Notes: generated from the letters alone by a model not told the origin. A stretch of 64,000 nucleotides of DNA from Phytoseiulus persimilis (GCA_037576195.1 CM075103.1:24180001-24244000), one strand, 5' to 3'. Numbered from the stretch's first letter, positions 43,692 through 55,800 are shown. Translations and numbers: made by a program.

Positions 43692-45124
43692 CTATCTATC
43701 TCCGGGTCCAACCGTACTATTTGAAACCGCACTAAATGGGGTACTCGATACATGGCAGTTCGACTTCGTGGATCTCCACCAGTTCCCAACCGATTTCAAA
43801 CATGCATCCCGACCAAGGAAGAACCTTGGCTTGGGTTCAGAGGCAGACTCGGTGATTCTTCGACCTCGCTCTTGCCGCGGATCAACCCTGGAAATATATT
43901 CTGCCAAGTCATCAACCATCCGAAGAAGCTTCGCTAGGTGGTCACTGGTGAGCTCCTCTGGTGGAACCTCGATACAGTCTTCGTCGTTCTCAGACTCCTC
44001 GTGAGCTCGTTCTTGATCCATTCCGAAGAGCGTCTGATTGTCAAACCCGTCTGGTTTCCAAATTATTAGCTCTTCTATGGTCTCCGTATTCACGTCATCT
44101 AGACCTCATTGCTTTGCGATTTCCACCCTGTTTCCAATAATCTCAGTACGTTGTTCCTTATTGTTGACTGACACACTCGCGCAATGTGGGAGAATGATTT
44201 TCCAAACTGCTCTCATATTGTGTGCCGAGACCTCATCCCAGGCCTCGACTATGTTGACGACAACTTTCTTGATGTCGTATGTTTTCCTGAATTCGACCTA
44301 CATAGGATCATCTCCCGTCGCGTCCTTGATAGTTTGGGACATCGTTCGGCGCCAGTAGTAAGCCTTGAAGGTTGAAATAACACCTTGGTCCATGGGTTGG
44401 ATCAAGGGGGTCGTATTTGACAGTCCCGTTTGATGACCCGGAGCATTAACCAGGAGTAGAAGGATTTTGAATCCGATTCTCTTCGTGCGACAGTATCTTT
44501 CTGTCGCTGGGCAGGAATAGTTGATGGACCAATCCTCGAAAAGAGCTTTTGTCATCCAGGATTTTGGATCCGACCGCCAGAGCACAAACAGTGCCTCTTT
44601 CCGAATTTTCTTGAGAGCTCGAGGATTCTTTGCTCGGTAAACAAGCATCGGCTTCAGCTTGAAGTCTCCTGCCGTGTTGACGCCAAGAAGGAGTGTCAGA
44701 CGATCTTTTGCGATTTTTGTGACCGTTGAAAAATTTTACGGTAAACGCTGCGAATGTTCGGGAGGGACTCTTCTCTAAGAAGAGCCCTGTTTCATCTTGA
44801 TTGAAGATCTGCTCATCCAAGTAGCCTTCTCTCTCGATCAGTTCTCTAAGTTCCTCCGGGGATAGCGCAGCCGCAGTCGGCGCCGACCACCAAGCGGCTG
44901 CGCTAGCGGACTCGCCTTGAATGCGGATGTTGCGGAAGCCTGCTCGTTGCTCGAAACGATCGAACAATCCTCGAATTCCAACAAACGGTTCGGAGCCTGT
45001 CCCGTTTTCATCTACATTGAATGTTCCGAGATCCTCGTGCAGAGTCAAGGCTCCGCATGACACACACGCACGAACCACAATGCCTGAATCTTATTTGTGC
45101 CGGGACTTGAGGTGTGAAACTTGA
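43692..45124 (-). pseudogene. Tigger/pogo transposase, copy 2
   Basis: Minus strand from about 45124: CENP-B-like DNA-binding region (GLFDRFEQRAGFRNIRIQGE), FNQDETGLFLEKSP (first Asp), KNPRALKKI, WMTKALFEDW, then KILLLLVNAPGH and PMDQGVISTFKAYYWRR (third acidic position), and an acidic C-terminus (ESENDEDCIEVPPEELTSDH). In Tigger proteins the middle motif is VDNAPGH; here GTT AAT removes the Asp, so the second catalytic residue is missing. At least one frameshift (about 44640) and stops are also present. The enzyme inserts at TA in this family. Confidence 0.85.
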
Positions 45125-45651
45125 CACAGGAAGTTTCATTTGGCAACTAAGATCGGAACCATATCCGTTAACTTTGATTGTTGAAGGGATTTTTTCGAGG
45201 CTTACTCCAAAAAATAAAACTGTGGAGCCGAATGGGTTCCTTTCCCCTTCGGAAAACATGACTGGGGGAAGACATCAATGAAACCTACAATAGGGGGTAC
45301 AGAGTGAGAGTCAGCCAAGTTAGTGGAAATTATCGACTCAGAAAGCGATTCGGAGAGGAATCGAGACGCGGTGAACGAGGAGCGGGGAAAAGGGCACATT
45401 GGATGACGGTTACTGAACGTGAACCCCGGTTCCTGGAGAAAAACAGAGAGAAAGTTTGAGGTGAAGACGGCCAAAGAAAAATACGAGCGGAACGAGGGCC
45501 TGGGAGGAAAGCACCAGCGACGTGAACCCTAATAGACCGGTGAAACGCGGACTTCACCGATCTGTTCTATGGCAGTCTTCAGGATACTACCCTCTTCAGT
45601 TTCAGTTTCAGATCTCTTTATTCATGAATAAAGGTTTATTCAAGTCTGGCT
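45125..45651. other. Unit spacer, copy 2
   Basis: Equivalent to 31917-32439 including the TTTATTCATGAATAAA palindrome (about 45616-45631). No gene recognised. Confidence 0.45.
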
Positions 45652-46590
45652 TTGTTGAATGACGTCAGGAGTAGAGGTTGTGAAGGTGGCACCTTTGACG
45701 AGATCGTATTTGAATACCATGAAAATCTACAACAACAGTTGGTTTACGTCGCTATGTCGAGAGTGAAAACGGTCGAAGGCTTATTATTGACAACGCCCGA
45801 TGATTGTCCCGAAAAATTCCATCATCCGAAACAAGCGACCGCTCCTCAAATGGTACAATTTCGAACGGAACTACAACGTTTGAGTAATCACCGATCCAAA
45901 ACTCAAGATCATCAACTATTAGAGCGAATGGATTCTGCGACCACGATCCTGATGTCATGCAACGTCCAAAGTTTGCCAGCACACGCATTGGATGTCACAA
46001 GCGACAAAGTCTACAATTGATCCACAGTTTTCTGTCTCAGTGGAACTCGGAATGATAACTACAAAGTAATCATGCTAGATGATTTCAACCTCGTGACCCA
46101 AAACAGGAGACAATACAGAACTGGTGGAGTTGCTATTCACGAACGGATAGGAGCACCCATGCAAGCAACTCCCACAATCACGCCAGATCTCATCGATGAA
46201 GATCATAGTGACATTTGTGCCTGTTTAATACTTCTACGTAACCAACTAACCGTCATTGTGACAGCATATATAAATCCGGGAACATCGTTCGAACTCATTA
46301 AAGAGTTCCTACTGAAATATGACCATGTTCTGTCCCTTGGTGTACAAAACTCCACTAATTCTATGGGGTGATTCAAACTGGAACTTGTAAGACCCCCTCA
46401 AAAAGGAAAAAATTATCGAATTCATGGAAAATCAATTTGATCTTGAACTATTGACCGATCCTGAGATATCGACAACGCGTGGCCAAACATGCATCGATAT
46501 TATATTCTCAAGAGGCAACCGAGATTGCTCCTGTGATACACGCATAAGCTATTTCAGTCATCATAACCCGGTATTCACTTTCCTGAAATA
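45652..46590 (+). pseudogene. Helentron helicase tail and endonuclease, copy 2
   Basis: Same parts as copy 1: AMSRVKTVEGLLLTTPDDCP, SCNVQSLPAHALD, TGGVAIHERIGAP, TRGQTCIDIIFSR and YFSHHNPVF. A TGA at 46018 and a frame change near 46371 break it. Differences from copy 1 are scattered single bases. Confidence 0.75.
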
Positions 46591-47051
46591 GTTGTAACCG
46601 ATTTTCTAACCTTCAAATGCCAATTCGATGAACGCCCGTCAACGTTCCGGAGCACTGAAGAAAAGACTGTCGATAATAAATTGAGGGGGGTTGCAGGCGG
46701 AAGCACTCGAGAAATTTGGGATACATGTTACCGCCATCGCCGGAAAATCTCGATGTGCTGAAGCATTTCCCCCTCTCGAGGGGGTGAAACACACCCCCTC
46801 AAAAATCGTCGTCTTGTTCATCGTAGGTTTTTCAAAGCCAATTCTCCGTACTATTCAGTTCATTTGTGGACGAATTTTATCTGTATTCCGGCTTGACGCT
46901 AGGTTGTTCGCGTTCCTGCGCCCCGGTTCAACCCGTGGATGAACCGTTCCTTTTTTTTTTCCGGCTGATACACAGGGAGGCCCCTTTGATTAGAGATTCC
47001 GTATTCCCTCTGTCACTTGAGGACTTTCGAGTCGACTTTTTCAGTACTTAC
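46591..47051. other. Unit spacer with hairpin, up to the Gypsy insertion
   Basis: Hairpin GAGGGGGTG ... CACCCCCTC at about 46779-46800. The target CTTAC (47047-47051) directly precedes the Gypsy LTR. Confidence 0.5.
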
Positions 47052-47133
47052 TGTGATGTGATCCCAGTCTTGTTTGGAATGATCATTGTGATTTATTGTC
47101 TTTCCGTCGAGCTCAGTCATGCGCCGTGCTACA
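47052..47133 (-). repeat. Gypsy 3' LTR (82 bp)
   Basis: Reads TGTAGCACGGCGCATGAC at its element-strand start and ends ATCACA. The purine tract GGAGGGAGGA (47134-47143 on the minus strand) directly precedes it. Confidence 0.9.
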
Positions 47134-47423
47134 TCCTCCCTCCATACACAATCTCTCATTTGTACAACTGTCTTGCGAGGTTCCCCATGGGTGCCTCGTT
47201 CCTCGAGCTGAGCTCCGAGCAATTTCTAGAAGGGCTGGCTTGGACGTACTATTGGTCGCAAGCCAAGGGAGGTCTGCGATGGTCTCACCCCGCCGCTGAA
47301 CTGTGAGCGGCGGAGCTGAGCCTGACTAATGAACACAACGCCTGATGAGCTAACTATTGCAGAATATCACAAATCGGGATTTTGACAATTTCCCGTTGGT
47401 CGGTTTACAAACATTGCTCGTCA

Positions 47424-50400
47424 CTAATTGAACCTTGTTGGGGCGATTATTATTCTTCCACTGCGTGTTGCTTTCAGGGCACTTTCGACCTGCGGTGGGT
47501 CTTTTTGAGCTTGCATTACGACTGGTTCCGCTGGATAATCATAATGCCGTTTCATCGATACGTCTCCGGGTGTTAACAAGCTGTCCGTTGATGCAAGTTG
47601 TCTACGTGGTATCGATCCTCTTGCGGGACGTCTGACTGGGTGCGTGGAGGGTTGAGTCGGGGTTCTCTTTGGTGTGGCTACGTGGATCCTTGGTAACGAT
47701 TGTGTCGTAAGTAGCCGGGTACGGATCACTCTGGGATTCTCCGCCGGTGTTGTTGCTGCTCTTTTCCTATTCGGCCTCCTCGGTCGTGTATCCTTGGCTT
47801 TTTGCCCTAGATTCGAGACTTTGCGACTTCTCGGTGGTTCTGTTCCGGTGGCGCCCGCGGGTGTCGGGGCACTGTCCCTCTGCCCCGCGCGCGGCTCGGC
47901 CGATCGTGTGTGTCGCCTGTGGGTGGTTGGAGGGTCGGATTCGGATCGACTATTGGGAACCACCGCTAAATACCGCCGGTTGCGTAGGAGTTAAGTCCCA
48001 TCTTGCGTTTCGATCCGATAGGTTCTCGAGTTGACTCGTTCGATGACGGTCGCTGGTTTCCATTCGGGAGTGTAATCGTGAGGTTGAACTCGGACAGACT
48101 GTCCGGCGGAGATTGGTGGTAAGGGCTTTGCTTTCTTGTCGTAGGTCTTTAGCTGCCGTTGTCGTCGTTTGATTATCTCCTGTGTTACCTTGCTGGAGTT
48201 CGGAGTCTGTAAGGCTTCTGGTTTTGCGGGTATTGTTGACGCCAGTCTTCGTCCCAGGAATTTCTCCGCTGGCGACATTCCCTCAACCTGAGGAGTCAGT
48301 CTCCACTCGAGAAGAGCTTCCTCGAGGCATTGGTTGGCGTATTTACACTTTTTCACGAGTCGCTTAGCGGCTTTCACGCCGGATTCGCTCTTTCCGTTGG
48401 AAGCGTGATTATGAGGTGAGCTCCTCTTGTGAGTGATTTGCCAGGTCCGGAGAAAGTTCTGGAACTCGGCCGAAAGGTAGCGGGGGTCCGAGTCTGTATG
48501 AAGCTCTTCCGGTCGATCATATCGGGCGAGCAGTGCTCTCGTCTTTTTGATCAGGTTCGCCGCCGTCGTGTCTCGACCCAGCCTGTCGAGTTCGAAATAA
48601 TCCGAGAATCCGTCCACGGTCACGAGGTACTGGCAGTCGTCCCATGTGAAGAGATCTTGATGTATCACCTGCCAGGGCCTGGTGGGGACTGGTTTGCCCA
48701 TGAGCGGCTCCCTTTGTTGCTTCGGCCGGTAGGTCTGACAGGCTTCGCATGAGGCGGCGATGTTCTTGAGGTCGTTCTTTACGCCCGGCCAATAGAAAGA
48801 ATCTCTCGCACGGCGGCACATTGAGTCGTATCCCAAGTGTGCGGCGTGACTTTTCCTCAGGAATTCTTCTCGGAGGGTTTTGGGGATGACTGTGGCGCTT
48901 GCTTTGTAAACGATACCTTTGTCGTATGTGAGCTCTTCCCTAGTGGTCCAATAACATTGCGTTTGGGGCTGTCTTTCCCTCCAACCTGTTCTGATGGCTT
49001 CGATTACTGCCTGTAGTTCCTCGTCTGCCGCGGTTGTCCGTCTTATCCGTTCGGTCGTGATGTCCGAGATCTTAGAATGGTCATGATGTTCGATGCTCTC
49101 GAGTTCGACTCTCCTGATGAGCTCCGTGGAATCTTCAGTTTCGCGTGCCAGTGGGTTTCGGCTCAACGCGTCTGCAATGTGGTTGAGGCTCCCCTTGATG
49201 TACTTCACCGTGAGGTTGTATCGTTGAAGAGCCAGACGCATCCGCTGCAGCCTCTTAGGACATGACTCCAAAGTTTTGCCGAATATAGCTTCCAGCGGTT
49301 TGTGGTCTGTTTGCACTATTACCTCTGGGAGTCCGTAGATGTACTTGTCGAATTTCCTGCAACTGACCAAAATTGCCAAGCACTCTTTCTCTATCACCGC
49401 ATAATTCTGCTCGACCTTGCTGAGCGTATGTGATGTGAAGGCTACCGCTTTTCCATCCTGCAGCAGCACCCCGCCTAGGCCGAAGCTTGAGGCGTCCGTC
49501 TGCAAAACGACTGGTTTCCTTTGATCGAAGTATGCCAGGGTGGGAGTCTCTGTTAGCTTTCGCTTTATTCTCTCGAAGGCTTCCTCTTGCTGGCTTTGCC
49601 ACGCGAAGTTGTACTTGTCTGTTTGCGTCAGCCGACGTAGTGGCTCCGTCATTTCGGAGAGGTTCGGGAGGAATTGCAGCAAATAGTTCACGCAGCCCAG
49701 GAACGTTTGGATTCCCTTGACGTCGCTTGGTCTCGGCATCTCCCGGATGGCGTCGATTTTCGCTGGATCTGCCTTCAGGCCTTCACTGCTGATAATGTGG
49801 CCCAGGAACCGGACTTCGGTGACACCGAGTTTGAGTTTATCTTAGTTGAATTTCAGACCAACCTGTCGGGCTCGCTCGAAGAGTGCGCGAAGGTTGTTGA
49901 AGTGGTCTTTCCTCGCCTCTTCCATCGTGTCTCCCTCTCCGTAGACCAGCGTGTCGTCGGCCACGACGATCACTCCCTGGAGTCCCTCGTATGCTTGTAT
50001 TTGACGCTTCTGATACTCCTCTGGTGCGCTTGAGATTCCTTGAGGTACCCTCCTGTAGCGGTAACGCCCCAGGGGAGACCAGAACGTGGTTACGTCGGCA
50101 CTTGATTCCTCCAATTCCATTTGGTAGAACCCATCGCGTGCATCAATAGCTGTGAATATCTTGGCTCGTTTCAGCTTGTGAAGTGCTTCCGTGAGTGTGG
50201 GCATGGGGTATAGCGGTCTCTCTAGAGCCTTGTTCAGAAAATGGGGGTCCAGACACACTCGTAGTTTCTTACCCTCACGGTGCACTGGTACGATGTTGCT
50301 CACCCAGTCAGTTGGATAGTCTACTTTTTCGATGATACCCGCGCGTTCCATCTCTTTGAGTCGATTGATAAGCGGCTCCACCAGCGCTACTGATGTTCGT

Positions 50401-51812
50401 CGCGGTGGCTGCTGTACTGGAACGGCGTTTGGTCTTATGTATAGTTTCAAGGGCGGTGGTAGCTTACCCAATCCTTCGAAGATATCCTCGAATTCCTTCG
50501 TGAGCTTCACGAGCGCTCCGTCGTTTGCTGTCGTCAGGTGATTGACGTATTCTACTTCTGGTGCGACCCGAATAAGATGGAGTTTGATGCATGTTCCCGC
50601 TGATAGCAGTGTGTCTAGATCCTGATTCACCACTTGGAAATCGAGGATGTGTTTCTCGTCGTGTCGTTTGATTTTGATTCTGACGGTTCCTAGGGTCCTT
50701 GTGCGGCTTCCGTCGTACATCTTCAGGATGACGCGGGAGCCGCTGTCAGTTTCGTCGACAACTGCTCCTTGGCCTCGAAGACGGTCGAGTTGGCCTCTGC
50801 CGATCACATTCACTGAGGCCCCTGTGTCGAGTAAAGTTCGGAGTGTGGTGTGTTGTTCGTCGTTCGTGAGCACTGTCAGACTCGCATACAGTTTCCTGAC
50901 TGGTCTCTTTCCGACCGTATGCGTCGTGAATATCTCCTCGTCTTCCGTCCAGGTTCCATACGGGTCTTCCACCTCACCTTGGACAACGTTGACGTTTCTC
51001 GCCGTGGAGGGCCCAGGTTGTTGTTGTCGGCTGTAGCCGCGACAGAACCTACTAAAATGGCCTCTCCTCTTGCATTTGTGGCAACTCTGACTGTATGCGG
51101 GGCAATTCCTGGGAGGGTGGCTGGTTCCGCAGTTTCCACATTTCCTGGTGCTGCCGCCACCACCGATTATTCGCTGTTGTCGAACCACGTTCGCGTTCTC
51201 CGTCGCTGGCTGTTCCTGGATATATTTAACTGTTCTCTCGTTGTCCTCGAACATTTCGATGAGCCTGAGGGCACCCTGAGCATCCAGTTTCGCGTGATCC
51301 TCTCTGAAGCAGGCCTCTTGGGCTTTGGCATAACTCGTTCCCAGTACAAGGATGTCTCGCTGCATTTGTTTGGCCTCCAGGCCGAAATCGCACTTTTTTA
51401 CTTGCTTGCTGACGCGTTCGTAAAATTCCTTCGCAGACTCGCCGGACAACTGTTTGGTTCGGTATAGGAGATATCTCTGATATATGATGTTGCGGTGCGA
51501 CGTGAATCGCTTCTCAAGCGCCTTCAGGATGTTCTCCAACTGTCCGCATGGCGTTAGGCCTGATTCGCTCGCCTGATCACCTTCCACGGCCACTGTGTCG
51601 AGGTTCCGCAGAACTGACCTGTTCTCTTCGCCGAAGATTGATCTGAACTTGGCGATTTGGACCAATGGGGGCTCTTTGTATAACTTGTCCACTAGAGCGT
51701 AGTCTTCAAAACTTTCTCGGAAGTCAAGCCATCTGCTGAAGTTGTCTTCTCCCGCCATGATCCTCATCGACCTCGGGACCGGCATCCAGGAGTCTCGTAC
51801 CGAAGGCGACAT
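47424..51812 (-). pseudogene. Gypsy Gag-Pol, single frame with two TAA stops
   Basis: One frame of about 1460 codons from ATG 51812. Gag with retrotransposon-gag core (LEKRFTSHRNIIYQRYLL) and two knuckles (CGNCGTSHPPRNC and CHKCKRRGHFSRFC, about 51100). Protease LLDTGASVNVIG (about 50830). RT VCLDPHFLNKAL, FTAIDARDGFYQM and VVADDTLVYG, so the usual Y.DD is VADD. TAA at 49842-49844. RNase H LQTDASSFGLGG. Integrase HLGYDSMCRRAR..YWPG, CEACQ, then catalytic Asp in HQDLF, TDSDPRY, and Glu in NGKSESGVKAAK. A second TAA at 47991-47993 precedes a basic tail. No env and no frameshift between gag and pol. The two stops are the only visible damage. Confidence 0.93.
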
Positions 51813-51903
51813 TGTTCTTCTCTAGATCTGAGTTCAGTAAGCACTGGTTTTTGGTGGTTGAACCCTGTTTTTTACTTTCAAGATTTGGACTGCGACTGCG
51901 CCA

Positions 51904-51985
51904 TGTGATGTGATCCCAGTCTTGTTTGGAATGATCATTGTGATTTATTGTCTTTCCGTCGAGCTCAGTCATGCGCCGTTCTACA
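51904..51985 (-). promoter_or_regulatory. Gypsy 5' LTR (82 bp) and adjacent primer site
   Basis: Differs from the other LTR by one base (TTCTACA for TGCTACA on plus). Directly inside, bases 51888-51903 read TGGCGCAGTCGCAGTC on the element strand, the usual place for a tRNA primer site. No TATA box is evident in 82 bases. Confidence 0.85.
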
Positions 51986-52079
51986 CTTACCGTCGAACCC
52001 CAGAAGATTGGACAGTCGACTTCAACGGATCCAGATCGATAACTCAACACCGGAAGCAGGGTTCAGCGCCGTTGTCCTG

Positions 52080-52860
52080 TCAAGTGATCCACGGTGTTCG
52101 AGAAGAGCGGGGACACGAGGAAGTCAACATGGGCGTGGGAACAAGGACCCGATATTTCTTGCTCATCGGCTTGGCTGGGTTCCCTTCGTTCAGGAGGATT
52201 TGCTGGATCTTGAAGTCGTGCTTGTCGTGCTTGGGATGGTTCATCATCTCGAATATGCTCACATGTGGCGATCTTGTCTTCTTGGTGGGGGCGTTGTGCC
52301 ATCCTTCCAGATGGTTTGTTGTGCGGCTGCCGAACCTTCTGTAGTGATCCGTGGGATCTGTGAGTTGGTTAATGAAAGGAAGATATATTGAGTGATTGTA
52401 TCAGTTAATGTGTCAGAGGGCTTCATTGGGATCTCAGTAAAGAATCAAATCACAACCATGATGATTCCAGAGGGAGCGCGGGTGAGTGGGGCTCTCTAGC
52501 CAAGTTCGGATGTAGTATTCTTCGTACACATTACTGTTTCCTTGTTCGGGAGTAGGAAGTACGCTAAGGGCATCATCCGGCCCTTGAAGAAGCCACGTAA
52601 GGAGTCCAGCTGGCTGACGAGCGAGGGAAAGACCGTGAAGGTTCCATCCATGAAGACACAGGAAGCCTCGCATAGAACTTTCAGTGTTTCCTCGGTGCAG
52701 AAGCCTCAATGTTCGATCGTTTGAACCGTCATCCACTGCCAAGAAATTCCCTCCATTCTCGGTTCTGGTCCAAGGAACCTCCAAGTCGATTTCAGCCAGC
52801 GTTTTCGGGAGCGCAGGCCGGCTGTGAGAGCGGTGTCTTCGCAAGCACGATTATGATTAT
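52080..52860 (-). pseudogene. MULE transposase fragment, copy in tandem unit 1
   Basis: As copy 1, in two frame blocks: catalytic-domain start (52844-52434, with WTRTENGGNFLAVDDGS) and C-terminus (52262-52080, NHPKHDKHDFKIQQILL). Stops between them. Confidence 0.65.
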
Positions 52861-53173
52861 TATTCATGGTCATAATCATGATTATGATTATACCCATCTC
52901 TGCTCTCGGGTATTATTAATCAACTACACCCTCTACCCATGCAAGACTGATAATTCGAATGATTTCGACTGAATGAATAATACTCATGAGGACTGGCTCC
53001 AGCCATGGCAGTCGAGATCTGATGAAATCAAGAGAGGTAATAGTTCGGGTTGATGTCATCAATGTAAGCGAACGTCTTAGTGGTTATTTGTGTCCAAACA
53101 CTCGCATTATCAAACACTCATCAGATAGGATAAGACCTTTATTTTCGAAATCGAGGACTCCACAGAGGAGAAG

Positions 53174-53761
53174 TTATTGGGGTGTCGAAAGACAGCTGTC
53201 AGCCCACGCAAGGTAATCTCGGTGCTTCCTCTGCTCCTCGAGGATTATTTCGTCGCCCGTTTCGAGTAACCTCAGGATCTCCTCCAACTTTGCCGACGGA
53301 CTCTCCGGCTGTTCGATTATCTCCGTCTGTTGGGAATCCAGCAGATCGAACAAGCTTTGATCTGGGTGGAAGAAGTTGATCGGGGGCCCACTACACTTGG
53401 CCTCGCTGCCTCCATGATGGACGCTGTAATTTTCCGACGGCACGTTTTCCGTATCACTCCGCTCCATCTCCGAGCTTTCCATGTAGACGGTATCGAACTC
53501 CGTGTCCGCTCCGCTCAATTCCAGATCACCTTCCACGACCACTGTGTCGAGGTTCCGCAAGACTGACCTGTTCTCTTCGCTGAAGATTGATCTGAACTTG
53601 GCGATTTGGACCAATGGGGGCTCTTTGTATAACTTGTCCACTAGAGCGTAGTCTTCAAAACTTTCTCGGAAGTCAAGCCATCTGCTGAAGTTGTCTTCTC
53701 CCGCCATGATCCTCATCGACCTCGGGACCGGCATCCAGGAGTCTCGTACCGAAGGCGGCAT
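53174..53761 (-). CDS. Chimeric ORF: Gypsy gag start fused to acidic protein end, copy 1
   Basis: 195 codons. Residues 1-79 equal the Gypsy Gag N-terminus (GEDNFSRWLDFRESFEDYAL); residues 80-195 equal the last part of the acidic repeat protein, from LELSGADTEFDT to the end. The join is in frame and open. It comes from the breakpoint of the 1.95-kb duplication, and an 82-bp Gypsy LTR lies upstream at 53853, so it could be transcribed. Whether a protein is made is unknown. Confidence 0.55.
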   Translation of the reverse strand: MPPSVRDSWMPVPRSMRIMAGEDNFSRWLDFRESFEDYALVDKLYKEPPLVQIAKFRSIFSEENRSVLRNLDTVVVEGDLELSGADTEFDTVYMESSEMERSDTENVPSENYSVHHGGSEAKCSGPPINFFHPDQSLFDLLDSQQTEIIEQPESPSAKLEEILRLLETGDEIILEEQRKHRDYLAWADSCLSTPQ

Positions 53762-53852
53762 TGTTCTTCTCAGTATCTGAGTTCAGTAAGCACTGGTTTT
53801 TGGTGGTTGAACCCTGTTTTTTACTTTTAAGATTTGGACTGCGACTGCGCCA

Positions 53853-53934
53853 TGTGATGTGATCCCAGTCTTGTTTGGAATGATCATTGTGATTTATTGT
53901 CTTTCCGTCGAGCTCAGTCATGCGCCGTGCTACA
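53853..53934 (-). repeat. Duplicated Gypsy LTR copy
   Basis: Full 82-base LTR followed by the CTTAC flank, carried along by the tandem duplication rather than by transposition; the inner side is gag leader and there is no second LTR. Confidence 0.88.
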
Positions 53935-54028
53935 CTTACCGTCGAACCCCAGAAGATTGGACAGTCGATTTCAACGGATCCAGATCGATAACTCAACACC
54001 GGAAGCAGGGTTCAGCGCCGTTGTCCTG

Positions 54029-54850
54029 TCAAGTGATCCACGGTGTTCGAGAAGAGCGGGGACACGAGGAAGTCAACATGGGCGTGGGAACAAGGACCCG
54101 ATATTTCTTGCTCATCGGCTTGGCTGGGTTCCCTTCGTTCAGGAGGATTTGCTGGATCTTGAAGTCGTGCTTGTCGTGCTTGGGATGGTTCATCATCTCG
54201 AATATGCTCACATGTGGCGATCTTGTCTTCTTGGTGGGGGCGTTGTGCCATCCTTCCAGATGGTTTGTTGTGCGGCTGCCGAACCTTCTGTAGTGATCCG
54301 TGGGATCTGTGAGTTGGTTAATGAAAGGAAGATATATTGAGTGATTGTATCAGTTAATGTGTCAGAGGGCTTCATTGGGATCTCAGTAAAGAATCAAATC
54401 ACAACCATGATGATTCCAGAGGGAGCGCGGGTGAGTGGGGCTCTCTAGCCAAGTTCGGATGTAGTATTCTTCGTACACATTACTGTTTCCTTGTTCGGGA
54501 GTAGGAAGTACGCTAAGGGCATCATCCGGCCCTTGAAGAAGCCACGTAAGGAGTCCAGCTGGCTGACGAGCGAGGAAAAGGCCGTGAAGGTTCCATCCAT
54601 GAAGACACAGGAAACCTCACATAGAACTTTCAGTGTTTCCTCGGTGCAGAAGCCCAACGTTCGATCGTTTGAACCGTCATCCACTGCCAAGAAATTCCCT
54701 CCATTCTCGGTTCTGGTCCAAGGAACCTCCAAGTCGATTTCAGCCAGCGTTTTCGGGAGCGCAGGCCGGCTGTGAGAGCGGTGTCTTCGCAAGCACGATT
54801 ATGATTATTATTCATGGTCATAATCATGATTATAATTATACCCATCTCTG
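54029..54850 (-). pseudogene. MULE transposase fragment, copy in tandem unit 2
   Basis: The longest catalytic block of this set: 54792-54445 reads through GFCTEETLKVLCEVSCVFMD, GTFTAFSSL, GFFKGRMMPLAYFLLPNKE. The C-terminal block is 54211-54029. This supports the MULE assignment for all copies. Confidence 0.75.
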
Positions 54851-55121
54851 CTCTCGGGTATTATTAATCAACTACACCCTCTACCCATGCAAGACTGATA
54901 ATTCGAATGATTTCGACTGAATGAATAATACTCATGAGGACTGGCTCCAGCCATGGCAGTCGAGATCTGATGAAATCAAGAGAGGTAATAGTTCGGGTTG
55001 ATGTCATCAATGTAAGCGAACGTCTTAGTGGTTATTTGTGTCCAAACACTCGCATTATCAAACACTCATCAGATAGGATAAGACCTTTATTTTCGGAATC
55101 GAGGACTCCACAGAGGAGAAG

Positions 55122-55709
55122 TTATTGGGGTGTCGAAAGACAGCTGTCAGCCCAGGCAAGGTAATCTCGGTGCTTCCTCTGCTCCTCGAGGATTATTTCG
55201 TCGCCCGTTTCGAGTAACCTCAGGATCTCCTCCAACTTTGCCGACGGACTCTCCGGCTGTTCGATTATCTCCGTCTGTTGGGAATCCAGCAGATCGAACA
55301 AGCTTTGATCTGGGTGGAAGAAGTTGATCGGGGGCCCACTACACTTGGCCTCGCTGCCTCCATGATGGACGCTGTAATTTTCCGACGGCACGTTTTCCGT
55401 ATCACTCCGCTCCATCTCCGAGCTTTCCATGTAGACGGTATCGAACTCCGTGTCCGCTCCGCTCAATTCCAGATCACCTTCCACGGCCACTGTGTCGAGG
55501 TTCCGCAAGACTGACCTGTTCTCTTCGCCGAAGATTGATCTGAACTTGGCGATTTGGACCAATGGGGGCTCTTTGTATAACTTGTCCACTAGAGCGTAGT
55601 CTTCAAAACTTTCTCGGAAGTCAAGCCATCTGCTGAAGTTGTCTTCTCCCGCCATGATCCTCATCGACCTCGGGACCGGCATCCAGGAGTCTCGTACCGA
55701 AGGCGACAT
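55122..55709 (-). CDS. Chimeric gag/acidic ORF, copy 2
   Basis: Same 195-codon fusion as at 53174, differing by a few residues (for example FGEEN against FSEEN). An LTR copy lies upstream at 55801. Confidence 0.55.
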   Translation of the reverse strand: MSPSVRDSWMPVPRSMRIMAGEDNFSRWLDFRESFEDYALVDKLYKEPPLVQIAKFRSIFGEENRSVLRNLDTVAVEGDLELSGADTEFDTVYMESSEMERSDTENVPSENYSVHHGGSEAKCSGPPINFFHPDQSLFDLLDSQQTEIIEQPESPSAKLEEILRLLETGDEIILEEQRKHRDYLAWADSCLSTPQ

Positions 55710-55800
55710 TGTTCTTCTCAGTATCTGAGTTCAGTAAGCACTGGTTTTTGGTGGTTGAACCCTGTTTTTCACTTTCAAGATTTGGACTGCGACTGCGCCA

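Larger units (their letters stand above)
47052..51985 (-). mobile_element. Complete Ty3/Gypsy element with 82-bp LTRs
   Basis: LTRs at 47052-47133 and 51904-51985 (82 bases, TG...CA, one difference noticed) flanked by the 5-bp duplication CTTAC (47047-47051 and 51986-51990). The empty site TACTTACCGTCG exists at 33829-33840 and 62868-62880. On the element strand the 5' LTR is followed at once by TGGCGCAGTCGCAG, a primer-site-like start, and the 3' LTR is preceded by GGAGGGAGGA. One gag-pol frame lies between. Almost identical LTRs indicate a young insertion. LTRs this short are unusual for an autonomous element. Confidence 0.9.

Noticed and set aside
49077..51467. Plus-strand ORFs across the Gypsy element (for example 50850-51467)
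   Set aside because: Opposite strand of well-identified gag-pol.
51910..52391. Repeated plus-strand ORFs of 144-147 aa with hydrophobic stretches
   Set aside because: They are the reverse complement of MULE C-terminal coding and Gypsy LTR sequence; the minus strand explains the conservation.
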